DNA of 41,264 bases from Verrucomicrobiota bacterium (GTDB taxonomy: Bacteria > Verrucomicrobiota > Verrucomicrobiia > Limisphaerales > JACQFS01): the NCBI GenBank assembly GCA_016199935.1, contig JACQFS010000087.1, positions 1 to 41,264 of the forward strand, given 5' to 3'. The notes below the pieces were generated by a model. The model searched no databases. It saw nothing but the letters and a program-made list of their open reading frames with translations, and was not told the DNA's origin. Shown one piece after another: positions 16,693 to 24,559 of the stretch. The translations under genes were made by a program, and so were the position numbers. Position 1 is the stretch's first letter, and the number at the start of each line of letters is the position of its first letter.

Positions 16693-17228
16693 CAGGCGGT
16701 TTGCCGGGCACCGGACAATTCCACTTCCGCGAGCGGCGGCGGCGCGGAGGGCGCGCGGCCTTTCCACATTGCGCGCACCGCGGCACCGACTCCGCTCAAG
16801 AGCGTGAGCGGCAAGACGCCGAACCACCCGAGGAACGGCAGGAGAAAACCCAGCGAGAGCACGATGCCGCCGCGCAGCGCGCGCCGCCACGGTTGCGCAT
16901 CATCCACCGGCGAGGCCATGCCGGCGCCGATGCGCAAGCTCAGGCCCGCCGAGCCGACGAGCCCGAGGAGCACCGGCACAGCGCCGATGGTGAGGCCGAG
17001 GACCTTGAAGAAGGGATTGTTGCGCGCGCCGATGACGACGCCGAGCGTGATCAGCGGCGTGGCGATGAGGACGCCCAGCAACACGGCGCGCACGGGCTGC
17101 GCGTAGGCGGCGCGCGCGCGCTCGGCCATGCGCGGAAAGAGCGCGACCGACGCGAGCCAGTAGCTGATGAAGACGAGCAGCAGCCCGACGACGAGGAGGA
17201 ACCACATGAGGATGTCAGCGACGATCAT
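16692..17228 (-). CDS. Hypothetical four-helix membrane protein
   Basis: Small integral membrane protein of 178 residues that was not recognised as a known family. Four hydrophobic segments are visible at about residues 2-31, 46-70, 72-102 and 118-155, with polar stretches between. The start MIVADILMWF (17228) was chosen because the hydrophobic helix begins there; an upstream ATG at 17285 in the same frame adds a less plausible 19 residues. The C-terminal 25 residues are Pro/Ala-rich. Its stop codon overlaps the ATG of the Tat-exported DUF1800 gene by one base, which implies translational coupling. It may be a membrane partner or anchor for the DUF1800/DUF1501 pair, but this is only suggested by the coupling. 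Confidence 0.72.
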   Translation of the reverse strand: MIVADILMWFLLVVGLLLVFISYWLASVALFPRMAERARAAYAQPVRAVLLGVLIATPLITLGVVIGARNNPFFKVLGLTIGAVPVLLGLVGSAGLSLRIGAGMASPVDDAQPWRRALRGGIVLSLGFLLPFLGWFGVLPLTLLSGVGAAVRAMWKGRAPSAPPPLAEVELSGARQTA

Positions 17229-17327
17229 AGGATTGGTGACGGTTGTAACGGAGCATGGCTGGCTGGCCCGCCCCGCGATGTTCACAGGTGATAACGCCCC
17301 AGAGCGAATCAGGTTTCAATCTATTTG

Positions 17328-18317
17328 CTATTTGCGCACGGGAGAAGAAAGCCCGGGCCCCGCCGGGTCCAGCGCGCACAGCACGCGACCCAAGGCGGCC
17401 AGTCGCGGTGCCGCCACGCCGGCCGCCCGCGCCTGACGAAGCGGTTCGAGAAAAAGGCTCTCCAGTTCGAGCGCCTGGCCGCGCTCGAAATCCACGAGCG
17501 TCGAGGCGCGATACGCGCCCATCACGCGCGTGCGCTCGATCTGAAGGTCGGCGTAGCTTTCCTCGATCTTCAACCCTTTCGCATTCGCGGCGGCGATGAC
17601 TTCAAGCATCACCTCGCGCACCAGCGCGCACCAGCGCGGGTCGCCGAGCAACTGGTCGGTGGGCATCACCGATCGCCGGTTGGCAATCGGGGATTGCGAG
17701 TCGAGCAAGGCTTCGAGGCCCGCCGCGCCGGCGACGCCGAGGCCATTGAAGGGAATGTTCCAGACGAGTTTCTCCCAATGCGCGCGCTCCAGATTTTCGC
17801 TCACGGCGCACGGGATGCTCGCGTGGCGGAACATCGTGGCGAGGTCATGCGTGCGCGGCTCGGGCCAGCGGCGAAACTCGCCAAGCACGATCTTGCCGTG
17901 CGCGAGATGATGGACGACGCCGGGCGCGACGCGGTTGAGGCAGACGAAACAGAGGCCGCCGAGGATTTGCTCCAGCGGGAAAATTTTCGCGAGCGCCTCC
18001 TCGTTGCCGAGGCCGTTCTGCAACGTGAGCACCGCGGTGCGCGGGCCGACGAGCGGCGGGAGGAGTTTGCCGAACTCCGCGTTCGCCGTCGTCTTGAGGC
18101 CGAGAAGGACGAGGTCGGCCACGCCGATTTCCTCCGGCGTGCGCGCGCAACGCGGGTTGAAGTGAAAGTCGCCATCGGGACTTTTCACCTGCACACCGTG
18201 ACGGCGGACCCACTCGAAGTCGGAGCGCAGCAGGAAGTGCGTCTCCTGCCCGTCGCGGCAAAGTTTGCCGCCGTAGAAGGAGCCGAGGGCGCCACAGCCG
18301 ATGACGGCGATTTTCAT
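17328..18317 (-). CDS. panE: 2-dehydropantoate 2-reductase (ketopantoate reductase)
   Basis: NADPH-dependent reduction of ketopantoate to pantoate, a step of pantothenate and CoA synthesis in the cytoplasm. The 329-residue protein begins with the Rossmann loop GCGALG (7-12). The catalytic and substrate residues are Lys183, Asn187 and Asn191 in KLVWNIPFN, as in PanE/ApbA. Length is slightly above the usual 290-310 residues. The excess lies at about residues 207-225 (SQSPIANRR onward), between LEALLD and the CALVREVM helix, where the DNA is a low-complexity GATTG/CAATC repeat (17671-17699). This looks like an in-frame repeat insertion. The other pantothenate genes are not in the window. Paralogous members of the superfamily reduce other 2-oxo acids, so the substrate is probable rather than certain. 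Confidence 0.85.
   Translation of the reverse strand: MKIAVIGCGALGSFYGGKLCRDGQETHFLLRSDFEWVRRHGVQVKSPDGDFHFNPRCARTPEEIGVADLVLLGLKTTANAEFGKLLPPLVGPRTAVLTLQNGLGNEEALAKIFPLEQILGGLCFVCLNRVAPGVVHHLAHGKIVLGEFRRWPEPRTHDLATMFRHASIPCAVSENLERAHWEKLVWNIPFNGLGVAGAAGLEALLDSQSPIANRRSVMPTDQLLGDPRWCALVREVMLEVIAAANAKGLKIEESYADLQIERTRVMGAYRASTLVDFERGQALELESLFLEPLRQARAAGVAAPRLAALGRVLCALDPAGPGLSSPVRK
17671..17699. repeat. Low-complexity GATTG/CAATC repeat inside panE
   Basis: Low-complexity segment with the pattern GGTTGGCAATCGGGGATTGC. Read on the minus strand it encodes the SQSPIANRR part of ketopantoate reductase. The alternating CAATC/GATTG pattern is like small dispersed repeats seen between genes in other bacteria. 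It falls in a stretch that normal PanE proteins lack. Confidence 0.55.
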
Positions 18318-18335
18318 TACGAGTCAGTGGTCCGT

Positions 18336-18406
18336 GGTCAGTCGTCAGTGGCGCGGCGCGAAGCTACACCCGATGATGACGGACCGCGAACCACTGACAA
18401 CTGACC
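18336..18406. repeat. Inverted repeat upstream of panE
   Basis: Arms GGTCAGTCGTCAGTGG (18336-18351) and CCACTGACAACTGACC (18391-18406), complementary at 15 of 16 positions, with a 39-base spacer. It lies in the 162-base gap between the panE start and the HU gene. The TCAGT units also repeat directly within each arm. No gene is seen in the gap. Confidence 0.7.
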
Positions 18407-18430
18407 GCTGCCCCGTGACATTGCAAAAAT

Positions 18431-18461
18431 AAAAAAGCGCCCCGGCCGAAGCCGGGGCGCT
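18431..18461 (-). terminator. Rho-independent terminator of the HU gene
   Basis: Eleven-pair perfect stem (18436-18446 with 18451-18461, GC-rich) with a four-base loop. On the minus strand it is followed by a T-run from the AAAAAA block at 18431. It lies 19 bases after the HU stop codon and has the canonical form. Confidence 0.88.
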
Positions 18462-18479
18462 GTGAAAAGGGCGTGACGA

Positions 18480-18764
18480 TCAGCCGCCGAGGATCGCGTC
18501 CTTGGCCGCCTTGGCGACGCGGAACTTCACGACGCGCTTGGCGGGGATGTTGATCTGCTCGCCGGTGGCGGGGTTGCGGCCGATGCGGGCCTTGCGGTTG
18601 ACAAGCACGAGCTTGCCGAGACCGGGAAGGACGAAAGTGTTCTTCGCGTGCTTGTAGGCGAGCGAGGCGAGGTGCTCGAGAATCTCGACGGCCTGCTTCT
18701 TGGACAGTTCAGCCTTGGTGGCGATTTCGCCGGCGAGTTGCGACTTGGAGAGTGCTTTAGCCAT
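18480..18764 (-). CDS. HU family DNA-binding protein
   Basis: Small basic nucleoid protein of 94 residues that bends and compacts DNA as a dimer. It opens MAKALSKSQLAGEIA, close to the usual HU N-terminus, and carries the DNA-binding arm signature GRNPATGEQINIPA with the intercalating proline. The C-terminal RVAKAAKDAILGG also fits. A strong terminator follows. The mRNA leader next to the ATG (18765-18800 read on the minus strand) contains A, C and T but no G for about 36 bases, an unstructured leader without a Shine-Dalgarno site. It is transcribed divergently from the Ser/Thr kinase gene. IHF-like function cannot be fully excluded, but the sequence is closer to HU. Confidence 0.93.
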   Translation of the reverse strand: MAKALSKSQLAGEIATKAELSKKQAVEILEHLASLAYKHAKNTFVLPGLGKLVLVNRKARIGRNPATGEQINIPAKRVVKFRVAKAAKDAILGG

Positions 18765-18951
18765 AGTGTGTGTTTGTGTTTTTGTTTTTTTGGTTTGGAT
18801 TTCGTCTTGCGACTTGCGCGCATTAAAAACGCGGTGAAAACCCGCGCAAGCAAAAAAACACAGTATTTATCGGGTTGGAAACGACTTCGCGCCACCCGGG
18901 TCGTGTCGCGCGGGGCTTGACTTGGGTTCAAGCTCCCGCAACATCCGCCGC
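18765..18951. promoter_or_regulatory. Divergent intergenic region between HU and the kinase
   Basis: This 187-base space must hold the promoters of HU (minus) and the kinase (plus). The HU side is AT-rich, with TTTTTAAT and TAAATA elements on the minus strand, but no box pair with proper spacing is convincing. The part nearest HU is a G-free A/C-rich leader. Confidence 0.4.
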
Positions 18952-19977
18952 ATGGCTTCGCTGTTCACCATCGAGTCTGGCTTCCGTTACGAAGTCGTCC
19001 GCAAGATTTTTGAGGGCGGCATGGGCATCGTTTACGAGGCCGAGCAACACGGCGCGCGCGAGTTCGTGAAACGCATCGCGATCAAAGTCATCCGCCAGAC
19101 TTACTCCAACCAGAAGCAGTTCATCGACAATTTCATCGGCGAGGCAAAACTGGTCGCCGACCTCATCCACACGAACATCGTCCAGACCTACCACCTCGGC
19201 GAATCGCGCGGCGTGTTCTTCATGGCGATGGAACTCATCCGCGGCGTGAACCTTGAGCAGTTCACGCAGCAACTCCGCGACAAGAACCGCGTGCTGCCAA
19301 CCGAGTTGGGCGTCTTCATCGCCAGCCGCATCGCCCGTGGCCTGGCCTACGCGCACAACAAGACCGGCGCCGACGGCAAGCCGTTCGGCCTCGTGCACCG
19401 CGACGTCAGCTTCAAAAACATCCTCATCGCCTTCGAGGGCGACGTGAAGCTCACCGACTTCGGCATCGCCAAGGCGCGCGGCTTCCTGATCGACAACGAA
19501 GGCGAAGTCGTCGCCGGCAAGGCGGACTACATGAGCCCCGAGCAGGCGGACTTCAAGATCACCGACAAGCGCTCGGACATTTTCTCCACCGGCGTGGTGC
19601 TCGCGCACCTGTTGCTGGGCTACAACGTCTTCAAGGCCGAGACACCGGAGGAATCGCGCCAGCGCATTCTCACGATGCCGATCCCCGATTTCCGCAAGCT
19701 CGACAAACGGATTGACCAGCGGCTCGACGAGATTCTCCAGCACGCGCTCGCCCGCGAGGTGGCGGATCGTTACGCGACTGCGGACCTGCTCCTCTACGAT
19801 CTGGAGCACTACATTTACCATTCCGGCTACGGCCCGACCAACGAGACCGTCGGCCGGTTCATCCGCGAACTTTTCGGGCAGAACGGGCACAAGGCCGTCC
19901 ACAGCCAGGACGGCGGCACCGTGCAGATCGCGCGGGGCACCAACACCGGCACGCCCGTCAAGGTCGTGAAACCCTGA
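18952..19977 (+). CDS. Hanks-type serine/threonine protein kinase
   Basis: Soluble eukaryotic-like protein kinase of 341 residues from the ATG at 18952; the same frame opens earlier only with a TTG. Motifs in order: glycine loop EGGMGIVYEA (21-30), ATP lysine Lys45 in IAIKVI, catalytic HRD at 149-151 followed by VSFKN, DFG at 169-171, and the P+1 region YMSPEQ (193-198). All catalytic residues are present, so it should be active. There is no transmembrane helix and no PASTA, TPR or other sensor domain, and the C-terminal 60 residues are Gly/Thr-rich and probably disordered. No phosphatase or FHA gene is adjacent. It is divergent from the HU gene. The substrates are unknown. Confidence 0.93.
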   Translation: MASLFTIESGFRYEVVRKIFEGGMGIVYEAEQHGAREFVKRIAIKVIRQTYSNQKQFIDNFIGEAKLVADLIHTNIVQTYHLGESRGVFFMAMELIRGVNLEQFTQQLRDKNRVLPTELGVFIASRIARGLAYAHNKTGADGKPFGLVHRDVSFKNILIAFEGDVKLTDFGIAKARGFLIDNEGEVVAGKADYMSPEQADFKITDKRSDIFSTGVVLAHLLLGYNVFKAETPEESRQRILTMPIPDFRKLDKRIDQRLDEILQHALAREVADRYATADLLLYDLEHYIYHSGYGPTNETVGRFIRELFGQNGHKAVHSQDGGTVQIARGTNTGTPVKVVKP

Positions 19978-20032
19978 GGCCGGGCGGCGCGGCGCGTTTC
20001 GGTCCCGGCCCGTCCGCCAGTTTTTTCCGCTG

Positions 20033-20932
20033 ATGAAATCCCGCAAAGCCAGTTCCAAAACCGTCACGCTCGGCCTGCTCCAGCACGCCTGCTCCGCCGA
20101 TCCGGCGGCGAACCTGAGGAAAACCCTCGCGCTCGCCGAACAGGCCGCCAAGCGGGGCGCGCAGATCATCTGCACGCAGGAACTTTTCCGCTCCCAATAC
20201 TTTTGTCAGAACGAGGACCACGACAATTTCAAGCTCGCGGAGAAAATTCCCGGCCCGAGCACCGCGGCGTTTCAGAAACTCGCGAAGAAGCGCGGGGTGG
20301 TCATCATTGCCTCACTCTTCGAGAAGCGCGCCTCCGGCCTCTACCATAACACCGCGGCGATCATCGATGCCGACGGTTCGCTCCTCGGCACCTACCGGAA
20401 GATGCACATCCCGGACGATCCGCTCTTCTACGAGAAATTTTATTTCACTCCGGGCGATCTGGGTTTCCGCGCGTGGCAGACGCAATTCGGCAAGCTCGGC
20501 GTGCTGATCTGCTGGGACCAGTGGTATCCCGAGGCCGCGCGGCTCACGGCGTTGCAGGGCGCGGAGATTCTTTTCTACCCCACGGCCATCGGCTGGCATC
20601 CGAGTGAGAAAAAGGAATATGGCGCCAACCAGCACGGCGCGTGGGAGACCATCCAGCGCGCCCACGCCGTGGCCAACGGCTGCTACGTCGCCGTCACGAA
20701 CCGCATCGGCCTGGAGCGGCCCATCGGCGGGGATGGCTTGGAATTTTGGGGCCAGAGTTTTGTCGCCGACACGAGCGGACAAATTCTCCAGAAGGCCAGC
20801 GTGGACCGGGAGGAGATTCTCCTTCAGAAAATTGACCTCGCGAAGGTGGACGTGACCCGCACGCACTGGCCGTTCCTGCGCGACCGCCGCATTGACGCTT
20901 ACGGCGGCCTGACGAAACGGCTGCTAGACTGA
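20033..20932 (+). CDS. aguB: N-carbamoylputrescine amidase
   Basis: Nitrilase-superfamily amidohydrolase of 299 residues that converts N-carbamoylputrescine to putrescine, CO2 and ammonia in polyamine synthesis. The Glu-Lys-Cys triad is Glu50 (CTQELF), Lys123 (YRKMHIPDD) and Cys160 (LICWDQWYPE). The segment KMHIPDDPLFYEKFYF followed by TPGD is characteristic of AguB rather than of general nitrilases. The C-terminal segment THWPFLRDRRIDAY is also typical. There is no signal peptide. The usual partner agmatine deiminase is not in the window, so the pathway must be completed elsewhere. The start codon ATG at 20033 follows a T-rich stretch and has no Shine-Dalgarno site. An RmlD-like gene follows after 16 bases. 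Confidence 0.92.
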   Translation: MKSRKASSKTVTLGLLQHACSADPAANLRKTLALAEQAAKRGAQIICTQELFRSQYFCQNEDHDNFKLAEKIPGPSTAAFQKLAKKRGVVIIASLFEKRASGLYHNTAAIIDADGSLLGTYRKMHIPDDPLFYEKFYFTPGDLGFRAWQTQFGKLGVLICWDQWYPEAARLTALQGAEILFYPTAIGWHPSEKKEYGANQHGAWETIQRAHAVANGCYVAVTNRIGLERPIGGDGLEFWGQSFVADTSGQILQKASVDREEILLQKIDLAKVDVTRTHWPFLRDRRIDAYGGLTKRLLD

Positions 20933-20948
20933 GCCGCGACTCGCCGCC

Positions 20949-21812
20949 ATGGAACGTCTCGCGTGGATCACCGGCACCGGCGGACTCATCGGCAACCAAC
21001 TCGTCCTACTCGCCGCGCGGCATGCGCTCGACGTGAAAGCATGTGGCATCACTCGCACGGAAATTGACCTCACCGACTTCGCCGCCGTCACGCGCGCCTT
21101 TCGTGAGCAGTCCCCTGCCCTCGTCATCCATTGCGCGGCGATGAGCAAAAGTCCGGCGTGCCAGGCGAATCCCGAGGCCGCTCGCAAGGCGAACGTCGCG
21201 GCCACGCAATGCCTGGCCGAACTCGCGGCGGAAATTCCCTTCGTCTTTTTCAGCACCGACCTCGTCTTCGATGGACGCAAGGGAAACTACGTCGAGACTG
21301 ACGCGGTGAAACCGCTGAGCATCTACGCCGAGACCAAGGTAGCCGCCGAGCAGATCGTCCTGCGCAACCCGCGCCACCTCGTCGTGCGCACCTCGCTCAA
21401 CTACGGCACCTCCCCCAGTGGCACAAGCGCGTTCAACGAGGAGATGGCCGCCGCGTTGCGCGCGGGCCGGCCGCTGAATCTTTTCGCCGATGAGTATCGT
21501 TCACCCATTCCCGCGGTGGTCACTGCGCGAGCCGTGTGGGAGCTGGTTTCGAAAAATGCGACCGGACTTTTTCACGTCGCCGGTGCCGAGCGGCTCTCGC
21601 GTTTCCGCATTGGCGAACTCGTGGCCGAGAAGCATCCCGAACTGAACCCGCGCCTCATTCCCGGCTCGCGGCACGACTACCAAGGTGCGCCGCGTCCGCC
21701 GGATACGTCGTTCAACTGCATGAAGGCGCAGGCGCTGCTGTCGTTTCGGCTGCCGAAATTTTCCGAATGGTTGGCAGGGGAGAAAGGGAGAAAAGTTGCG
21801 GAGGAGAACTAA
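20949..21812 (+). CDS. RmlD-like NAD(P)-dependent sugar-nucleotide reductase
   Basis: Extended short-chain dehydrogenase of 287 residues in the dTDP-4-dehydrorhamnose reductase (RmlD) group. Motifs are the Rossmann loop GTGGLIG (9-15), the central FFSTDLVFDG (100-109, with Ser102, Thr103 and Asp104), and the catalytic pair Tyr126/Lys130 in YAETKVAAE. The protein is near the usual length. Other rhamnose genes (rmlA, B, C) are not nearby, so it could instead be a relative that reduces a different dTDP-sugar or acts on a tRNA or methionine adenosyltransferase-like partner; RmlD homologs are diverse. It lies 16 bases after aguB and 12 bases before gluQ, in a plus-strand run that is probably co-transcribed but functionally mixed. 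Confidence 0.82.
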   Translation: MERLAWITGTGGLIGNQLVLLAARHALDVKACGITRTEIDLTDFAAVTRAFREQSPALVIHCAAMSKSPACQANPEAARKANVAATQCLAELAAEIPFVFFSTDLVFDGRKGNYVETDAVKPLSIYAETKVAAEQIVLRNPRHLVVRTSLNYGTSPSGTSAFNEEMAAALRAGRPLNLFADEYRSPIPAVVTARAVWELVSKNATGLFHVAGAERLSRFRIGELVAEKHPELNPRLIPGSRHDYQGAPRPPDTSFNCMKAQALLSFRLPKFSEWLAGEKGRKVAEEN

Positions 21813-21824
21813 AATGCAGCGCGC

Positions 21825-22703
21825 ATGAACACCTCCCCCGCCCCCTCTCCCCCTTTCCCCCCTGCCTCACCCTACCGCGGCCGCCTCGCGCCCTCGCCCA
21901 CCGGCCTGCTCCATCTCGGCCACGCGCGCACCTTCTGGACGGCGCAGGAGCGCTGCCGCGCCGCCGGCGGCACGCTCGTGCTGCGCAACGAGGATTTGGA
22001 TTCCACGCGTTACAAGATGGAGTTCGTGGACGCGATGATCGAGGACTTGAGGTGGTTCGGTTTCGAGTGGCAGGAGGGGCCGGATTGCGGCGGCGGCTTC
22101 GGGCCGTATTCGCAGAGCGAGCGAATGAGGTTCTATCTGGACGCGCTGGAGAAACTGCGCGCGGGCGGTTTCATCTATCCCTGCACCTGCTCGCGCAAGG
22201 ACATCCAAGCCGCCTCCCGCGCCCCGCACGCGAACGACGACGCCGAACCAATCTATCCCGGAACGTGCCGGGACAAATCTCCCTCAACTCCCAACTCTCA
22301 ACTCTCAACCCGTTTCGCATGGCGTTTCCGCGTTCCCGATGGCGAGACGATCGCGTTCGTGGATGGAAACTGTGGCGCGCAACGGTTCATCGCGGGAAAG
22401 GATTTCGGCGATTTCGTCGTGTGGCGGCAGGACGATGTTCCGGCGTATCAACTCGCGTGCGCGGTGGACGACGCGGCGATGGGCATCACCGAAGTCGTGC
22501 GCGGCGCGGACCTGCTGCTCTCCACCGCGCGGCAACTCCTGCTCCACCGCGCGCTCGGCTGGATGCCGCCGGTGTTCTTCCACTGCGAACTGTTGCGGGA
22601 TGAAAACGGAGTGCGCCTGGCGAAGCGGCATGACGCATTGAGTCTTCGCGCGCTGCGAGGGGCGGGGCGCACGCCGGAAGAGTTGCGCGCAGCGTGGCGG
22701 TGA
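21825..22703 (+). CDS. gluQ: Glutamyl-Q tRNA(Asp) synthetase
   Basis: Truncated glutamyl-tRNA synthetase paralog that attaches glutamate to queuosine in tRNA(Asp). It has 292 residues, with the catalytic core only and no anticodon-binding domain. The class I HIGH motif is HLGH (30-33). The zinc site is complete: Cys120 and Cys122, then Tyr144 and Cys148 (YPGTC). The KMSKS position reads LAKRHDA (265-271), as in other members. Residues about 151-163 (SPSTPNSQLST) are extra, and the DNA there (22283-22311) is a copy of the CTCAACTCTCAACTC repeat also found in the gap before dnaJ. This is a likely in-frame repeat insertion next to the zinc-binding loop. The short Pro-rich N-terminal extension is also unusual. 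Confidence 0.9.
   Translation: MNTSPAPSPPFPPASPYRGRLAPSPTGLLHLGHARTFWTAQERCRAAGGTLVLRNEDLDSTRYKMEFVDAMIEDLRWFGFEWQEGPDCGGGFGPYSQSERMRFYLDALEKLRAGGFIYPCTCSRKDIQAASRAPHANDDAEPIYPGTCRDKSPSTPNSQLSTRFAWRFRVPDGETIAFVDGNCGAQRFIAGKDFGDFVVWRQDDVPAYQLACAVDDAAMGITEVVRGADLLLSTARQLLLHRALGWMPPVFFHCELLRDENGVRLAKRHDALSLRALRGAGRTPEELRAAWR
22283..22311. repeat. AACTCTCAACTCTCAACC repeat inside gluQ
   Basis: Direct repeat of AACTC(T/C)C units. The last 20 bases are identical to 35427-35446, an intergenic copy before dnaJ. Here it lies within the gluQ reading frame and encodes PNSQLST. Confidence 0.75.
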
Positions 22704-22710
22704 TTTGCGC

Positions 22711-22790
22711 CGGAGCGGCGACACTCTTGTCGCCGTCGTCATCCCAATTTCAGAATGAGGAACGAGGGCGACAAGAGTGTCGCCCCTCCG
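22711..22790. repeat. Palindromic repeat pair, GGCGACACTCTTGTCGCC family
   Basis: Arms 22711-22737 and 22764-22790, complementary at 25 of 27 positions. Each arm is also a hairpin (8-pair stem, four-base loop). The two differences between arms, at positions 6 and 25, are a C-G pair in one arm and G-C in the other, so each arm keeps its own stem. It lies between gluQ and the first duplicated gene. Confidence 0.85.
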
Positions 22791-22831
22791 CTTGCCACCG
22801 AACGCCCGGCATGGTGTTCTCGCCGCCAGCC

Positions 22832-23650
22832 ATGACCAAGCGCCGACTCATCCAGCTCGTGCTCGCGCTGTGCGTCGGCGTAGCACTCGCGGGCTTTCTG
22901 CTCACCCGCCCCGCGCCCACCGTCGTGTGGCTGGGCACACTGGAGCAAAGTTTCACCAACCGCCCCGGCGGGTTCTCCAAACTGACCGGCTGGATTGAAA
23001 TGCAGATTAGCCGCTGGGCACCCATGCTGCGCCGGACGAGACCAAATGTGGAAGTCGCCGTGTCCATGCGCGAGGCCTCCTCCAGCATGCTGGCATGGCT
23101 CGCGCAGGCGACGAGTCCGGTCACCAACGGCGCGCGAGCCAGCGCGTGGGTGCTGTCGCCGGAAGCGTTCGCGGAATTCAAACGGCAGCGCTCGCCGCGC
23201 CCGGACCCGTTCAACTTCTACCTCTCCACATCCGCCCGGAGATCGCGTAGCGAATACATACTCTATCCCAAAGCCGGAGCGGAAACAGTCGTCGTGGAAA
23301 GCCGCTACGGCTTCGAAGAACTCTCCAGCCGCTCACGCTACTTCAACGCGCCCGACGAGTTTTTGAAGCTTCACTTCATCGCCCACCCGCAGACCGATGA
23401 AATCACGCTCCATGTCGGCGCCACGCTCACCGGCTCCCGATGGCTGGCGCCCCGGGTCGCCCCGCCGGGGTCGCGGAGCAATTTTTCCATCGCCCTGAGC
23501 GCCCGCGTGCCGGATGGCGGCGGGCTGCTGGTCTGTCCGCCGGCCACCGGGTCGGCCGGGGAGGAAAGGTTTCTCTTCTTCGTCGCCCCACGGCGGGTGG
23601 ATGCAAATCTGCATCCGCTCAAACCGCTGCCCAAGCCGGCCAGACCGTAA
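22832..23650 (+). CDS. Membrane-anchored hypothetical protein, tandem copy 1
   Basis: Unrecognised protein of 272 residues with an N-terminal hydrophobic anchor (MTKRRLIQLVLALCVGVALA, then TRPAPTVVW). The rest is polar and presumably periplasmic. The start is ATG 22832; an ATG at 22811 (MVFSPPAM) in the same frame is an alternative. Its last 70 residues have a pattern recalling the end of secretins: ITLHVGATLTG, then NFSIALSARVPDGGGLLVCPP, then FLFFVAPRRVDA. It shares its first 35 residues and this terminal pattern with the gene at 23714-24490, while the middle has diverged strongly. The two genes are a tandem duplication with an offset of 882 bases. No enzyme motif is seen. A secretin-derived, membrane-tethered module is a guess. 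Confidence 0.7.
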   Translation: MTKRRLIQLVLALCVGVALAGFLLTRPAPTVVWLGTLEQSFTNRPGGFSKLTGWIEMQISRWAPMLRRTRPNVEVAVSMREASSSMLAWLAQATSPVTNGARASAWVLSPEAFAEFKRQRSPRPDPFNFYLSTSARRSRSEYILYPKAGAETVVVESRYGFEELSSRSRYFNAPDEFLKLHFIAHPQTDEITLHVGATLTGSRWLAPRVAPPGSRSNFSIALSARVPDGGGLLVCPPATGSAGEERFLFFVAPRRVDANLHPLKPLPKPARP

Positions 23651-23713
23651 CATTGTGCGCAACGCCCCTCCGCTTGCCACCAGACGCCCGGCGTGGTGTT
23701 CTCACCGCCAGCC

Positions 23714-24490
23714 ATGACCAAGCGCCGCCTCATCCTGCTCGTGCTCGCGCTCGTGGCGGGGCTGTCGCTCGTGGGTTTCTTGAGCACCCGGCCCGCACCC
23801 ACCGTCGTGTGGCTGCGAAATTATGACGAGGTGTTTGCCTCAAGGGCCGGGTGGATGTCCACAAAGGCAGACGAACTGACCGCCATCGTGAAGGGATGGC
23901 TCGGCTTGGGAAACAACAACCGGATCATGGTGGGATACGGACCGGCAATCTTGTCAGGCCGCCGTCAGTCGCTCGATGCACTGACGCCAGTCACGCCCGC
24001 TTTCACGAACGCCGACGGCACTCGCGTGTGGGTGCTCAACCGGCAGGCGCAGGAAGATTTCGCGACGCGGCGCAAGGCCCAACCGCCCGATGTAAGGCCG
24101 ACGCGGACCGACTCAGCACAGATGCAAACCTCGCTGGGAATGCAGGCGGAAATGTTCATGGGTGAGTATCTTTCCGGCGCGAGGATCGGATTAACAACCA
24201 ACGCGCCGCGAATTCACGATGGCCTGCAAGTCCGCCTCCATTCGGAGCCACACGGACAACTGGTCACCTATACAGTAGCCGGCCTCCACATTGCCGCCGT
24301 GCCCCTTCCCGGCCCAGTCGCCACCATGACGGAGCGGACCAATTTTGACTTCGCCCTGCGGGCCGCCTTACCCCGCGGATCCGGCCTGCTCATCCGCCCG
24401 GCGGCAACGAACGCGAGCAACGGCGATGAATTCATGTTGCTGCTTGTGCCGGTGCTGCTCGACGCGAAAGGACAACCACTGTGGCAGTAA
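23714..24490 (+). CDS. Membrane-anchored hypothetical protein, tandem copy 2
   Basis: Second member of the tandem pair, 258 residues, beginning MTKRRLILLVLALVAGLSL with the same anchor and the same TRPAPTVVW sequence as copy 1. An in-frame GTG at 23693 could add seven residues. The middle (residues 40-180) cannot be aligned by eye with copy 1 and has a Gly/Asn-rich segment and several Met. The C-terminal part keeps the shared pattern: NFDFALRAALPRGSGLLIRPAAT followed by EFMLLLVPVLLDAKGQPL. The upstream 50 bases also match those of copy 1, including the end of the palindromic repeat. A hairpin at 24560-24586 follows. Function unknown. Rapid divergence between conserved ends suggests variable binding partners or relaxed constraint. 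Confidence 0.7.
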   Translation: MTKRRLILLVLALVAGLSLVGFLSTRPAPTVVWLRNYDEVFASRAGWMSTKADELTAIVKGWLGLGNNNRIMVGYGPAILSGRRQSLDALTPVTPAFTNADGTRVWVLNRQAQEDFATRRKAQPPDVRPTRTDSAQMQTSLGMQAEMFMGEYLSGARIGLTTNAPRIHDGLQVRLHSEPHGQLVTYTVAGLHIAAVPLPGPVATMTERTNFDFALRAALPRGSGLLIRPAATNASNGDEFMLLLVPVLLDAKGQPLWQ

Positions 24491-24559
24491 CCAACGCCGG
24501 CTCGTTTCTGAAATCGAACGCGCTGCCCCGTCACTGACGTATTCCGAGAAATGCAAAAC

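Noticed and set aside
15181-17106. Plus-strand reading frame opposite the DUF1800 gene (641 codons)
   Set aside because: Shadow frame; composition is Arg/Ala-rich and no family is recognisable.
19978-20026. Terminator after the kinase gene
   Set aside because: GGCCGGG/CCCGGCC could pair, but the loop is 19 bases and the T-run starts 9 bases after the stem.
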